From Splendidivirga corallicola (GTDB taxonomy: Bacteria; Bacteroidota; Bacteroidia; Cytophagales; Cyclobacteriaceae), in contig JAUJEA010000014.1 of assembly GCA_030442035.1 (NCBI GenBank), forward strand, positions 1-64,000: 64,000 nt of DNA. The letters run 5' to 3'. The notes beneath the pieces were generated by a model. That model had not been told where the DNA came from and did not search any database. It saw nothing but the letters and a program-made list of their open reading frames with translations. Below are positions 56,920 through 64,000 of this stretch, piece after piece. Position numbers and translations under genes: made by a program. The stretch's first letter is position 1; the number at the start of each line of letters is the position of its first letter.

Positions 56920-57387
56920 ATGCAGAAGCTTAAAATAATTCCGGGAAAAAAACACCAGATCACTGATTGCAGCACCTGCCTTCGGGATTCTCAACTCTGG
57001 GATCATTATTTTTCAAACGATGATCATACCCAAAGCTTTTTAACGGAGGGTATCGATAGAGAGGAAATACATGTAGCCCTCGATGAATCCAATGAAGTTG
57101 TCGGGTTCATGAGAATAGACCTCAAAGGTGCCTTTGCTAAATTTCCACTTTTAAGAGTCATAGCAGTTAGGAAAGAATTCCGTAAGATGGGTTTTGGTGA
57201 GGAAATGCTGAGCTTCTATGAAAAGATTGGATTTAAAAACGCGAACAAGCTTTTCCTTTTTGTAAGCGATTTCAATAAACAAGCGAAAAAATTATATACA
57301 AAAACAGGCTATCAAAAGGTCGGGGAGATCCCTGATTTATATATTGATGATATAACAGAATATTTGATGATGAAAGTAAAAAGCTAA
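56920..57387 (+). CDS. GNAT-family N-acetyltransferase
   Basis: The 155-residue protein has the GNAT core: EVVGFMRIDLKGAFAKFPLLRVIAVRKEFRKMGFGEEML, where the RKEFRKMGFG loop binds the acetyl-CoA pyrophosphate, then the FKNANKLFLFVSDFNKQAKKLYTKTGYQKVGE C-terminal strands. Substrate unknown. It starts 30 bp after the DUF3667 gene and its 3' end overlaps the converging OmpA-like gene by 4 bp. Confidence 0.9.
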   Translation: MQKLKIIPGKKHQITDCSTCLRDSQLWDHYFSNDDHTQSFLTEGIDREEIHVALDESNEVVGFMRIDLKGAFAKFPLLRVIAVRKEFRKMGFGEEMLSFYEKIGFKNANKLFLFVSDFNKQAKKLYTKTGYQKVGEIPDLYIDDITEYLMMKVKS

Positions 57388-58061
57388 TGCGTTGGCTTAC
57401 TTTCTGAAATGACAAATTCAACCCGTCTGTTTTTTTGACGACCTACTTCCGTTTGATTATCAGCTATAGGTTTTGAGCTTCCAAAGCCCTGGTACGAAAG
57501 TCTTTTACCCTCAATGCCTTTTTCCTTCAAGTAGTTTGCCACTGATCTTGCTCTTGCATTGGAGAGTTTTTTATTAAGATCCTCGTCCCCTGTATCATCT
57601 GTGTGTCCCAGGATCTTTATTTGCCAATTTTCATTTTCCTTAAGTGCCTTAGCCAATTGATCCAGTTCTTCCAATGTATTTTTTAATAATTGTGCACTTG
57701 AGGTCTTGAACAACACATGCTTGAATGTCTGAATTTTATTGAGTGGTACGGATGCATAGTTCTTTTTTGAAATGTTTTGTGCTATGATTTCCCGATCATG
57801 AGGGTGATGTTGACGTATTGGGATACCAGGTTTTTTAAAACCTTTAAAACGACGTTTTTTCTGTTTGTTCCTCCATTCTGCTTTGTTCAAACACAATTTA
57901 TTAAAACAGATGAACTGGGAAAGTAGGTTATGCTGAGGGTAACCATAACCTTTCTTTTTAGTAAGTGCCCTTTCTTTCGGTGTAACATGAGCTACTACCA
58001 ACGGCCTTGTACAGGAAAAAAGTGTGATCACTAAAATTAGTGACGAAAAGATGTTCTTCAT
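57384..58061 (-). CDS. OmpA-family lipoprotein with peptidoglycan-binding domain
   Basis: The 225-residue protein has a lipoprotein signal with lipobox LFSC (Cys about residue 17), a basic region of about 80 residues, and a C-terminal OmpA/MotB domain (about 110-220) with KILGHTDDTGDEDLNKKLSNARARSVANYL and GRQKNRRVEFVI. It should link the outer membrane to peptidoglycan. The N-terminal half (KKKGYGYPQHN, then RNKQKKRRFKGFKK) is unlike known partner domains. Confidence 0.9.
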   Translation of the reverse strand: MKNIFSSLILVITLFSCTRPLVVAHVTPKERALTKKKGYGYPQHNLLSQFICFNKLCLNKAEWRNKQKKRRFKGFKKPGIPIRQHHPHDREIIAQNISKKNYASVPLNKIQTFKHVLFKTSSAQLLKNTLEELDQLAKALKENENWQIKILGHTDDTGDEDLNKKLSNARARSVANYLKEKGIEGKRLSYQGFGSSKPIADNQTEVGRQKNRRVEFVISESKPTH

Positions 58062-58213
58062 TCATGAACCATAATGGTCTCTAAATAAAGACAACTAAGG
58101 GAGAGATTTATTACAAAATATCAGAGGCCAAATAATTGAAAATACCCTAGCAAAGAGAGCGGTTCTTAACATAAGAGGGTTTTGCAAAACTTGCTGTCTT
58201 CATCAAATGAAAA

Positions 58214-59194
58214 TTATAAAAGCTTTTCTTCCCTCATCCATTCATATGAATCCGAAACTATTTCTCTAATGCTTGTATGTTGGTAGGATAGCTGGTCCCT
58301 AGCCTTACTGTCATCACAGGTCATCGTGTCAGTTACGATCTTGACCTTTTCAGGAGTCAATTGTGGCTCTTTATTTGTGAAAACAGCGCCTATACCAAAT
58401 AAAAAGGAACCTAGCTTCAGAGCCCAAACAGGAGTTGTTTTAGTGCTTGGTTTTTTGTTAAACATGGATTGAATTTCGTTGATAAGCTCCAAAAAGCTCA
58501 CTTCCATGCCACCGAGTAAATAACGTTCTCCATTTTTTCCTTTGTCCACGGCAATTAAATGCGCTTTGGCAACTTCCCGGCCATGACAAAACATACCTTT
58601 GCCTGTTGGAATGCCGGGAAGCTTATCGTAATAGACTGACTGAATTACTTGCGACCAATTGTGTGTGTCATAAGGACCCATGATATGGATCGGATTTAAA
58701 ATAACAACATCCAAACCATTTTGGTATGCCTGTATTACCTCTTCCTCAGCCTGATATTTGGTAACGTAATAATTAATACCCGATGTTAGCGCGTTGGAAG
58801 GTGTGCTCTCATTTATTTTTTTGGAGTGCCTTCCAAAAGCCGCAATAGATGATGTGTGAATAAAACGTTTGGCTTTCTTAGCCAGTGCACAGTTTACCAT
58901 GTTTCTGGTTCCAATGACATTATCCCGATATTGCTGATCATTGTTCTTTGACCACATGCTTGTGTTAGCCGCCATATGGAATACAGCATCAACCTCCAGT
59001 GGCATTCCATTCTCTAAAGATCCGTAATCGTCAATTGAACCCATTACTTTATTGACCTGAAAGCGATCCAGGTATTTCAAGTTAGATGTTGGCCGGTGAA
59101 GGCAATAGATATCCCAATTGGTTTTTGTGAGTTGTTCAACCAGGTTCAATCCCAGAAAACCTGTGGCTCCTGTAACGAAAGCGGTTCTTTTCAT
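58214..59194 (-). CDS. NAD(P)-dependent epimerase/dihydroflavonol-reductase-like SDR
   Basis: The 326-residue extended SDR has the cofactor site TAFVTGATGFLGLNLVEQL, the SDR Asn and Ser (HMAANTSMW, IHTSSIAAFG), and the catalytic YxxxK in GINYYVTKYQAEEEV. It resembles dihydroflavonol-4-reductase-like and hopanoid-associated sugar epimerase enzymes. Substrate unknown. It stands alone on its strand. Confidence 0.88.
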   Translation of the reverse strand: MKRTAFVTGATGFLGLNLVEQLTKTNWDIYCLHRPTSNLKYLDRFQVNKVMGSIDDYGSLENGMPLEVDAVFHMAANTSMWSKNNDQQYRDNVIGTRNMVNCALAKKAKRFIHTSSIAAFGRHSKKINESTPSNALTSGINYYVTKYQAEEEVIQAYQNGLDVVILNPIHIMGPYDTHNWSQVIQSVYYDKLPGIPTGKGMFCHGREVAKAHLIAVDKGKNGERYLLGGMEVSFLELINEIQSMFNKKPSTKTTPVWALKLGSFLFGIGAVFTNKEPQLTPEKVKIVTDTMTCDDSKARDQLSYQHTSIREIVSDSYEWMREEKLL

Positions 59195-59935
59195 GGATCC
59201 GGATTAATTTTGCAGCGTGGAAATATTGAATTTTAAAGTTTTTCAGACTTAATCGTATACTTACATAACTATTCCTATTCAAATCTTTACTTTATCAATA
59301 TACCTTTTTTACATGACAATCCCGACATTATCGGATCAAGTGCAAATGTTGGAGAGGAAGGTTGGCGGACTTGTATTTAAGTCGAAATGGTAGTATTTGA
59401 TTGCTACTTAAATTGAAAAAATCAATACTTATTTTTTCTTTTCTGTACAACGCATATAGTTTTAAGCACACAGACTTCAATATCAGTTTCAATATCAGCT
59501 TGGCCTAAAAGGGACTGAAACCTGATTCCTGACATCTGATAGCTACACTTAAATAGAAAAAACGGCTTTAAAGAAAATTACCTCCCAGATGATGAGGTCC
59601 GAGAGGTAAGGCTTGTTGAAAGAAGACTCGAAGTGGCATTTTGGTTGTAACATTAAATTCTCCTTTTAATCATTCAAATGTTACAATAAGTTTTGGATAC
59701 TCTTTATGACAATTCCAGCATTTGGTAACCCGAAATTTAATTTTTTCAAAAAAATTAACCATTGAGCTAAGGTCGGAAGAGGTGCATGTCTAATTATATC
59801 ATCTTTGAGAATAACATAATCAGTTAAAGTCAGTTTATAATATTAGATGATAAATAATCTATTTGATTGAAAATCATACATAGAAGTATTTAAATTTGAC
59901 ATATAATTGTGAATCAGCTAATCAGCAACTAAATT
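59195..59935. other. Long intergenic region upstream of DUF1573 gene
   Basis: This 741-bp AT-rich region has no supportable gene. A degenerate relative of the MITE-like element (CTGAAACCTGATTCCTGACATC and neighbours) lies near 59513-59600. Confidence 0.45.
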
Positions 59936-59956
59936 GTGTTTTTAAAATTGAAAGAT

Positions 59957-60379
59957 ATGAGAAAGTTAATTTTATGTGCTGTCATGACTTTGGTGGCAGT
60001 AGGTGCCTGGGCTCAAGATGAAAAGAATACCGAAACCGTGAGTGGTCCCAAGATTGTTTTTGCCGAAAACAAATATGATTTTAAGGATATTACTCAGGGG
60101 GATAAGGTTAGTCATACTTTCCAATTCGAAAATGTTGGAAATGAACCATTGATCATATCGGATGTATTGACCACCTGTGGTTGTACTGTTCCGCAATATC
60201 CAAAAGAACCGATAGCTCCTGGTAAGTCCGGAAAAATTGATGTCGTTTTCAATAGCCGTGGTAAGCAAGGAGTACAGAATAAAGTAGTAACTATCGTTTC
60301 CAATGCTGTGAATTCCAGAGCACGGGTTTCCCTCGTTGGAAATGTGCTACCCGCTAAATCGGATTCGGGCGTTAATTAG
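59957..60379 (+). CDS. Secreted DUF1573 protein
   Basis: The ATG at 59957 (MRKLILCAVMTLVAVGAWAQ) gives a clean signal peptide; the upstream in-frame GTG at 59936 is less likely. The 140-residue protein has the DUF1573 Ig-like fold: KYDFKDITQGDKVSHTFQFENVG, then LIISDVLTTCGCTVPQYPKEP with the conserved Cys pair, and GKIDVVFNSRGKQG. It is probably periplasmic or secreted; function unknown. A terminator follows. Confidence 0.9.
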   Translation: MRKLILCAVMTLVAVGAWAQDEKNTETVSGPKIVFAENKYDFKDITQGDKVSHTFQFENVGNEPLIISDVLTTCGCTVPQYPKEPIAPGKSGKIDVVFNSRGKQGVQNKVVTIVSNAVNSRARVSLVGNVLPAKSDSGVN

Positions 60380-60390
60380 AAATAATCAAT

Positions 60391-60420
60391 AAAAAGTCGG
60401 GACATTTAGCTCGACTTTTT
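60391..60420 (+). terminator. Rho-independent terminator after DUF1573 gene
   Basis: AAAAAGTCG (60391-60399) pairs with CGACTTTTT (60412-60420), a 9-bp stem with a 12-nt loop and U-rich 3' side. Confidence 0.75.
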
Positions 60421-60539
60421 TATTTAAGCAGCTCTCGAAGGAATACTTTTCCGGGAAATGGTTTTGAGCAAAGCTATTAGGTATCAGCACTCCGATTTCA
60501 GAAGCCTCCGATTTGTTGGATATTCATTTTTTTGTATTT

Positions 60540-60607
60540 AACACTTTAACACTTTAACACTTTAACACTTTAACACTTTAACACTTTAACACTTTAACAC
60601 TTTAACA
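60540..60607. repeat. (AACACTTT)x8.5 octamer tandem repeat
   Basis: About 8.5 perfect copies of the same octamer as at 128-167, immediately downstream of the DUF423 gene stop (its 3' end is at 60612 on the minus strand). Tandem copies are uninterrupted. Confidence 0.9.
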
Positions 60608-60611
60608 CACT

Positions 60612-60989
60612 TCATTTAAACGCTTTAATAATCGCCAATAACATTAAAACCCAACCAGCAATAAGCAACACACCCCCAACAGGAGTTACAGCCCCCCAAA
60701 TCGTTGTTCCGCTCAGGCACAGTATATAAAGTGATCCTGAGAATATAATCGTTCCTGTAATCATTGATATCGCAGCATAATTTAAAAATCTGCTTTCAAT
60801 TTTCTCCTTACCCAGACCAATGAATAAAAGGGTTAAAGCGTGATAAAACTGATATTTCACCGCTGTCTCAAAAGTCTCTGTTCTTCCGGAAACTTCCAGC
60901 ATTTCCTTTAACGCATGCGCACCAAAAGCACCGATCATAACAGCTAGCCCTCCCAGAATACTCGCGGCAATTAAAGTTCTTTTTTGCAT
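60612..60989 (-). CDS. DUF423 family membrane protein
   Basis: The 125-residue protein has four predicted helices and the DUF423 pattern: LIAASILGGLAVMIGAFGAHALKE, then TAVKYQFYHALTLLFIGL and SGSLYILCLSG, ending with TPVGGVLLIAGWVLMLLAI. Function unknown; the family is widely conserved. It lies 37 bp downstream of the YggS gene on the same strand and is probably co-transcribed. Confidence 0.9.
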   Translation of the reverse strand: MQKRTLIAASILGGLAVMIGAFGAHALKEMLEVSGRTETFETAVKYQFYHALTLLFIGLGKEKIESRFLNYAAISMITGTIIFSGSLYILCLSGTTIWGAVTPVGGVLLIAGWVLMLLAIIKAFK

Positions 60990-61026
60990 AACTTATCATT
61001 CAAAATTCAACACTAAAAATTCATAA

Positions 61027-61701
61027 TTAATTGTAGTTTCTGGCGCCAAAAATAGCACTTCCAACACGTACCATAGTAGAGCCCTCCGTAATGGCAATTT
61101 CATAATCCCCACTCATACCCATGGAGATTTCCTGCATATCGATGCTATGATGTTGGTAATTTGTTTTAATGTCCTCAAATGTAGTCCGTAAGCCTTTAAA
61201 TTCGTCCTGCACAAGTTGTAAATCATCAGTATTGGTGGCCATTCCCATTAGTCCTTTGATCTTTATATGATTCATATTTTTAAACTCCTCAGTGTTGATC
61301 AGATCAATTAACTCATCCTTAGAAAGTCCAAATTTGGTTTCTTCTTCTGCTATATGCATTTGTAACAGGCAAGGAATGACCCTGTCATTTTTTTCACCTT
61401 GCTTATTAATTTCTTTTAAAAGCCGGAAACTGTCAACCGAATGGATCAAATGAACAAAAGGAGCAATATATTTCACCTTATTTCTTTGAAGATGCCCTAT
61501 CATGTGCCAGTGAATATCTTCCGGTAGTTCCGAATGTTTATCTACCATTTCCTGAACCTTATTTTCCCCAAAGTCCTTAAAGCCAGTATCGTACGCTTCC
61601 ATGATCGCCGAGACCGGTTTGGTTTTACTCACAGCAATTAATTTACAATTAGTTCCGGCCAGTTTTTCTTTAAATTTCTTGATATTATTTTTAATACTCA
61701 T
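61027..61701 (-). CDS. YggS/PROSC-family pyridoxal-phosphate homeostasis protein
   Basis: The ATG at 61701 (MSIKNNIKKFKEKLAG) is chosen over an in-frame TTG twelve codons upstream. The 224-residue TIM-barrel PLP protein has the cofactor lysine in KLIAVSKTKPV, then FGENKVQEMVDKHSELP, DIHWHMIGHLQRNKVKY and MGMSGDYEIAITEGSTMVRVGSAIFG. It binds PLP and controls its level and amino-acid/keto-acid balance. DUF423 follows. Confidence 0.93.
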   Translation of the reverse strand: MSIKNNIKKFKEKLAGTNCKLIAVSKTKPVSAIMEAYDTGFKDFGENKVQEMVDKHSELPEDIHWHMIGHLQRNKVKYIAPFVHLIHSVDSFRLLKEINKQGEKNDRVIPCLLQMHIAEEETKFGLSKDELIDLINTEEFKNMNHIKIKGLMGMATNTDDLQLVQDEFKGLRTTFEDIKTNYQHHSIDMQEISMGMSGDYEIAITEGSTMVRVGSAIFGARNYN

Positions 61702-61836
61702 TTTTAAAATAATGATTAACTTTACTAGGGCGATCAAAAATAGAAAGCGTCTTTAAACAAAACTAAACTATTTTTAGATTTATATGCTGTCCAGAATGGG
61801 GGTTGTTGGTAGGCTACGAATTTTAACCAGGGGTCT

Positions 61837-63387
61837 ATGCCAATTTTAGGGACATTACTCAAAAAAGGAATAAGAATCAGGGAAAGTCTGGATCAAGATT
61901 ATTCCTCTCCTTTTGATCTTCAGAAAATTGAACTCAAGAAACTGCTGATCTCGGCGGCTCAAACTGATTTTGGGCAGGAATTCAGATTTAAAGAAATCCT
62001 GAAGCAGTTCAAGAGTTATCGACACAGAGATTTTTACGAAAAGTTTAAAGCCAATGTGCCGCTTTATAATTATAACAAGATCTATGATGAGTGGTGGTAC
62101 AAAACCCGTCAGGGTAAAAGCAATGTATGCTGGCCTGGAAGGGTCAAATACTTCGCCTTGAGCTCTGGCACTTCCGATGCATCATCTAAATATATTCCTA
62201 TTACCAGGGATATGATCAAAGCCGTGAGAAAAACAAGCATTCGGCAAATCCTTTCTCTGTCACATTACGATCTTCCGGACAAGGTTTTTAACAAAGGTAT
62301 TCTGATGTTGGGAGGTAGTACTCATTTAAATTATAATGGGACTTATTTTGAAGGTGATTTGAGTGGTATTACGGCAAGTCAATTACCATTTTGGTTTCAA
62401 CACTTTTATAAACCAGGAAGAAAAATATCTCAGCATACCAATTGGAATGATAAATTGGATGAAATTACCAGGCAAGCTAGGGAATGGGATATTGGTGTTA
62501 TTGTCGGTGTTCCTGCCTGGATTCAGATCCTGATGGAGAAGATCATTGAGTATTATAAGATTGATACAATACATGATATCTGGCCTAACTTAATGATCTA
62601 TGTTCATGGTGGGGTCTCTTTTGATCCGTACAGGAAGGGATTTGAAAAGCTGTTTGCCAGACCCTTAACTTATATTGAAACTTATCTGGCATCGGAAGGA
62701 TTTATTGCATTTCAGTCTTTCCCTAACAGAAAATCAATGCGTTTGGTGTTGAATAATGATATATTCTACGAGTTTGTGCCTTTCAATGAGAAAAATTTCC
62801 AGACGGATGGAGAACTGGTTGATGAGCCTGAAACTTTAATGATTGATCAAGTGTTGGAGGGACAGGAATATGCTATTTTATTGAGTACCAGTGCGGGAGC
62901 CTGGAGATATCTTATCGGTGATGTGATTAAGTTTACTTCAGTTCCTGATTGTGAGATTGTCATTACAGGGAGAACCAAGCACTTTTTGAGTTTATGTGGG
63001 GAGCATCTTTCGGTGGACAATATGAATAAGGCCATCGAGTTGGTAGCAAATGAGTTGAACATACATATTAAAGAATTTTCTGTGGCCGGAATACCTCATG
63101 ATTCTCTTTTTGCTCATCACTGGTATATAGGAACAGATGATGATGTTTCCGAGACGTTGCTCAAGGAGAAGATAGATGAGCATCTACAGATACTGAATGA
63201 TGATTACAGGGTTGAGAGAAGTGCAGCGCTTAAGGAAATTTTTGTAGATAAATTGCCCTCGAAAGTATTTTATAACTGGTTGAAAAAGCATGGTAAAGAA
63301 GGTGGTCAAAGTAAGTTTCCACGCGTATTGAAAAAAAATCAATTAAAAGATTGGCAAGTTTTCCTTGAGGAGGAGAAAGCCTACTAA
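61837..63387 (+). CDS. GH3-family acyl-acid-amido synthetase-like protein
   Basis: The 516-residue adenylate-forming enzyme has the GH3 pattern: FALSSGTSDASSKYIPIT (about 108-125), GILMLGGSTHLNYNGTYFEGDLSG, LTYIETYLASEGFIAFQS and YLIGDVIKFTSVPDCEIVITGRTKHFLSLCGEHLSVDNMNKAIE. In plants these conjugate acids to amino acids; bacterial members have unknown substrates. It starts 136 bp after the divergent YggS start. Confidence 0.92.
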   Translation: MPILGTLLKKGIRIRESLDQDYSSPFDLQKIELKKLLISAAQTDFGQEFRFKEILKQFKSYRHRDFYEKFKANVPLYNYNKIYDEWWYKTRQGKSNVCWPGRVKYFALSSGTSDASSKYIPITRDMIKAVRKTSIRQILSLSHYDLPDKVFNKGILMLGGSTHLNYNGTYFEGDLSGITASQLPFWFQHFYKPGRKISQHTNWNDKLDEITRQAREWDIGVIVGVPAWIQILMEKIIEYYKIDTIHDIWPNLMIYVHGGVSFDPYRKGFEKLFARPLTYIETYLASEGFIAFQSFPNRKSMRLVLNNDIFYEFVPFNEKNFQTDGELVDEPETLMIDQVLEGQEYAILLSTSAGAWRYLIGDVIKFTSVPDCEIVITGRTKHFLSLCGEHLSVDNMNKAIELVANELNIHIKEFSVAGIPHDSLFAHHWYIGTDDDVSETLLKEKIDEHLQILNDDYRVERSAALKEIFVDKLPSKVFYNWLKKHGKEGGQSKFPRVLKKNQLKDWQVFLEEEKAY

Positions 63388-63394
63388 ATGGTAG

Positions 63395-64000
63395 ATGGAT
63401 GTAGTTGTAAATGGATTTCTCTTTGGGCTGCTATTAGCCGCTATGATAGGACCTGTATTTTTTGCATTATTACATAATAGCATACATAATGGCTTTCCGG
63501 CAGGTGTTCAACTGGCATTAGGTGTTACACTCAGCGATTCCTCTTACATACTTATCTGTCTTTTCGGTGTTTCACAATTTTTGGACAATGAGCAATTCAA
63601 AATGTTTTTGGCCATGGGTGGTGGTATTATAATGCTTGTATTTGGAGCCATATCCATTTTTAAGCCTGTGCCCAGGAAGGCCGTCACCATGAAAAACAAA
63701 GGTAACGGTAATGTTTGGCGTTACATTCTAAAGGGATTTTTGATCAATGGAGTTAATCCTTTTGTACTGATCTATTGGTTGGGCGTTGTGAGCGTTGCTA
63801 CCGTAAACCACGGTTATGAGAAAAATGATTTGATCATATTTTTTGTAGCGATACTGGGAACAGTCCTGGGAACCGATATCTTGAAGGCCTACTTGGCTAA
63901 CAAGTTACGTTCTATGATGACCCCTAGATTTATGAAAATCATGAATTGGACTGCCGGAACAGTATTGATCCTATTCTCTCTAAGATTATTCTATTTTGGG
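63395..64000 (+). CDS. LysE-type membrane exporter, cut by window edge
   Basis: From an ATG at 63395 the frame stays open for 202 codons to the end. The protein starts MDVVVNGFLFGLLLAAMIGP, the LysE/RhtB pattern (a glycine-rich first helix with GP), then VQLALGVTLSDSSYILICLFG and a central loop before KGFLINGVNPFVLIYWLG. LysE-family proteins export amino acids or other small metabolites. It begins 8 bp after the GH3-like gene, probably co-transcribed. It is nearly complete. Confidence 0.85.
   Translation, partial: MDVVVNGFLFGLLLAAMIGPVFFALLHNSIHNGFPAGVQLALGVTLSDSSYILICLFGVSQFLDNEQFKMFLAMGGGIIMLVFGAISIFKPVPRKAVTMKNKGNGNVWRYILKGFLINGVNPFVLIYWLGVVSVATVNHGYEKNDLIIFFVAILGTVLGTDILKAYLANKLRSMMTPRFMKIMNWTAGTVLILFSLRLFYFG

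Overview
The window looks like the chromosome of a Bacteroidota bacterium, probably a Cytophagales-type marine or soil heterotroph. This rests on two SusC/SusD pairs, AT-rich DNA with few clear Shine-Dalgarno sites, Bacteroidota families (DUF4199, DUF3667, DUF5690, DUF1573, CBU_0592-like) and a large type II-C Cas9. No rRNA or tRNA gene was seen.

Layout. 1-2.4 kb: edge of an IS1595-type transposase, a membrane-anchored LuxR-type regulator, a DUF4199 protein, a small membrane protein and a TetR regulator. 2.7-9.4 kb: SusC/SusD pair plus a secreted alkaline-phosphatase-superfamily phosphodiesterase. 9.4-20.3 kb: a complete type II-C CRISPR-Cas locus. It has a 40-repeat array starting 4 bp after the phosphodiesterase stop, cas2 and cas1, a REP-associated tyrosine transposase lodged between cas1 and cas9, a 1544-residue cas9, and a divergent tracrRNA directly upstream of cas9. 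20.9-30.9 kb: an envelope glycolipid cluster (LpxH-like hydrolase, GT28-like transferase, GH1 glucosidase, GT2 polyprenyl-phosphate sugar transferase, flippase-like protein, two ArnT/GT39-like transferases, PAP2 phosphatase). 31.1-45.5 kb: a locus in which most genes point to organophosphorus use. It holds a PhoB-like response regulator, a GDPD-like phosphodiesterase, a phosphonatase-like HAD hydrolase, a secreted unknown, a DUF5690 MFS transporter, a PHP phosphoesterase, a second type I phosphodiesterase, a TIGR03364-like FAD amine oxidase and a second SusC/SusD pair. 45.8-48.4 kb: TerB-like protein and DnaK. 49.0-52.6 kb: a myo-inositol oxygenase, Na+/solute symporter and LacI regulator cluster. 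53.5-64 kb: mostly housekeeping genes (prfC, RluA-type synthase, GNAT, OmpA-like, SDR, DUF1573, DUF423, YggS, GH3-like, LysE-like).

How it works together. Array and tracrRNA both read on the + strand, and the anti-repeat pairs with the repeat with a UU bulge on the crRNA side, so the array is read towards cas2. cas9 and cas1-cas2 differ strongly in GC content and are separated by the transposase, which suggests modular assembly. In the 31-45 kb locus, SusC/SusD would import a P-containing glycan or lipid fragment, GDPD-like and type I phosphodiesterases would cleave esters in the envelope, DUF5690 would move the product inward, and the FAD oxidase plus phosphonatase-like hydrolase would deaminate it and break the C-P bond. 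That is the best candidate for an undescribed system, and it is inference from gene content.

Several dispersed repeats run through the intergenic DNA: a MITE-like element of about 125-146 bp (three copies, two inverted around the GT2/flippase gene pair), AACACTTT octamer arrays, and palindromes linked to the transposase.
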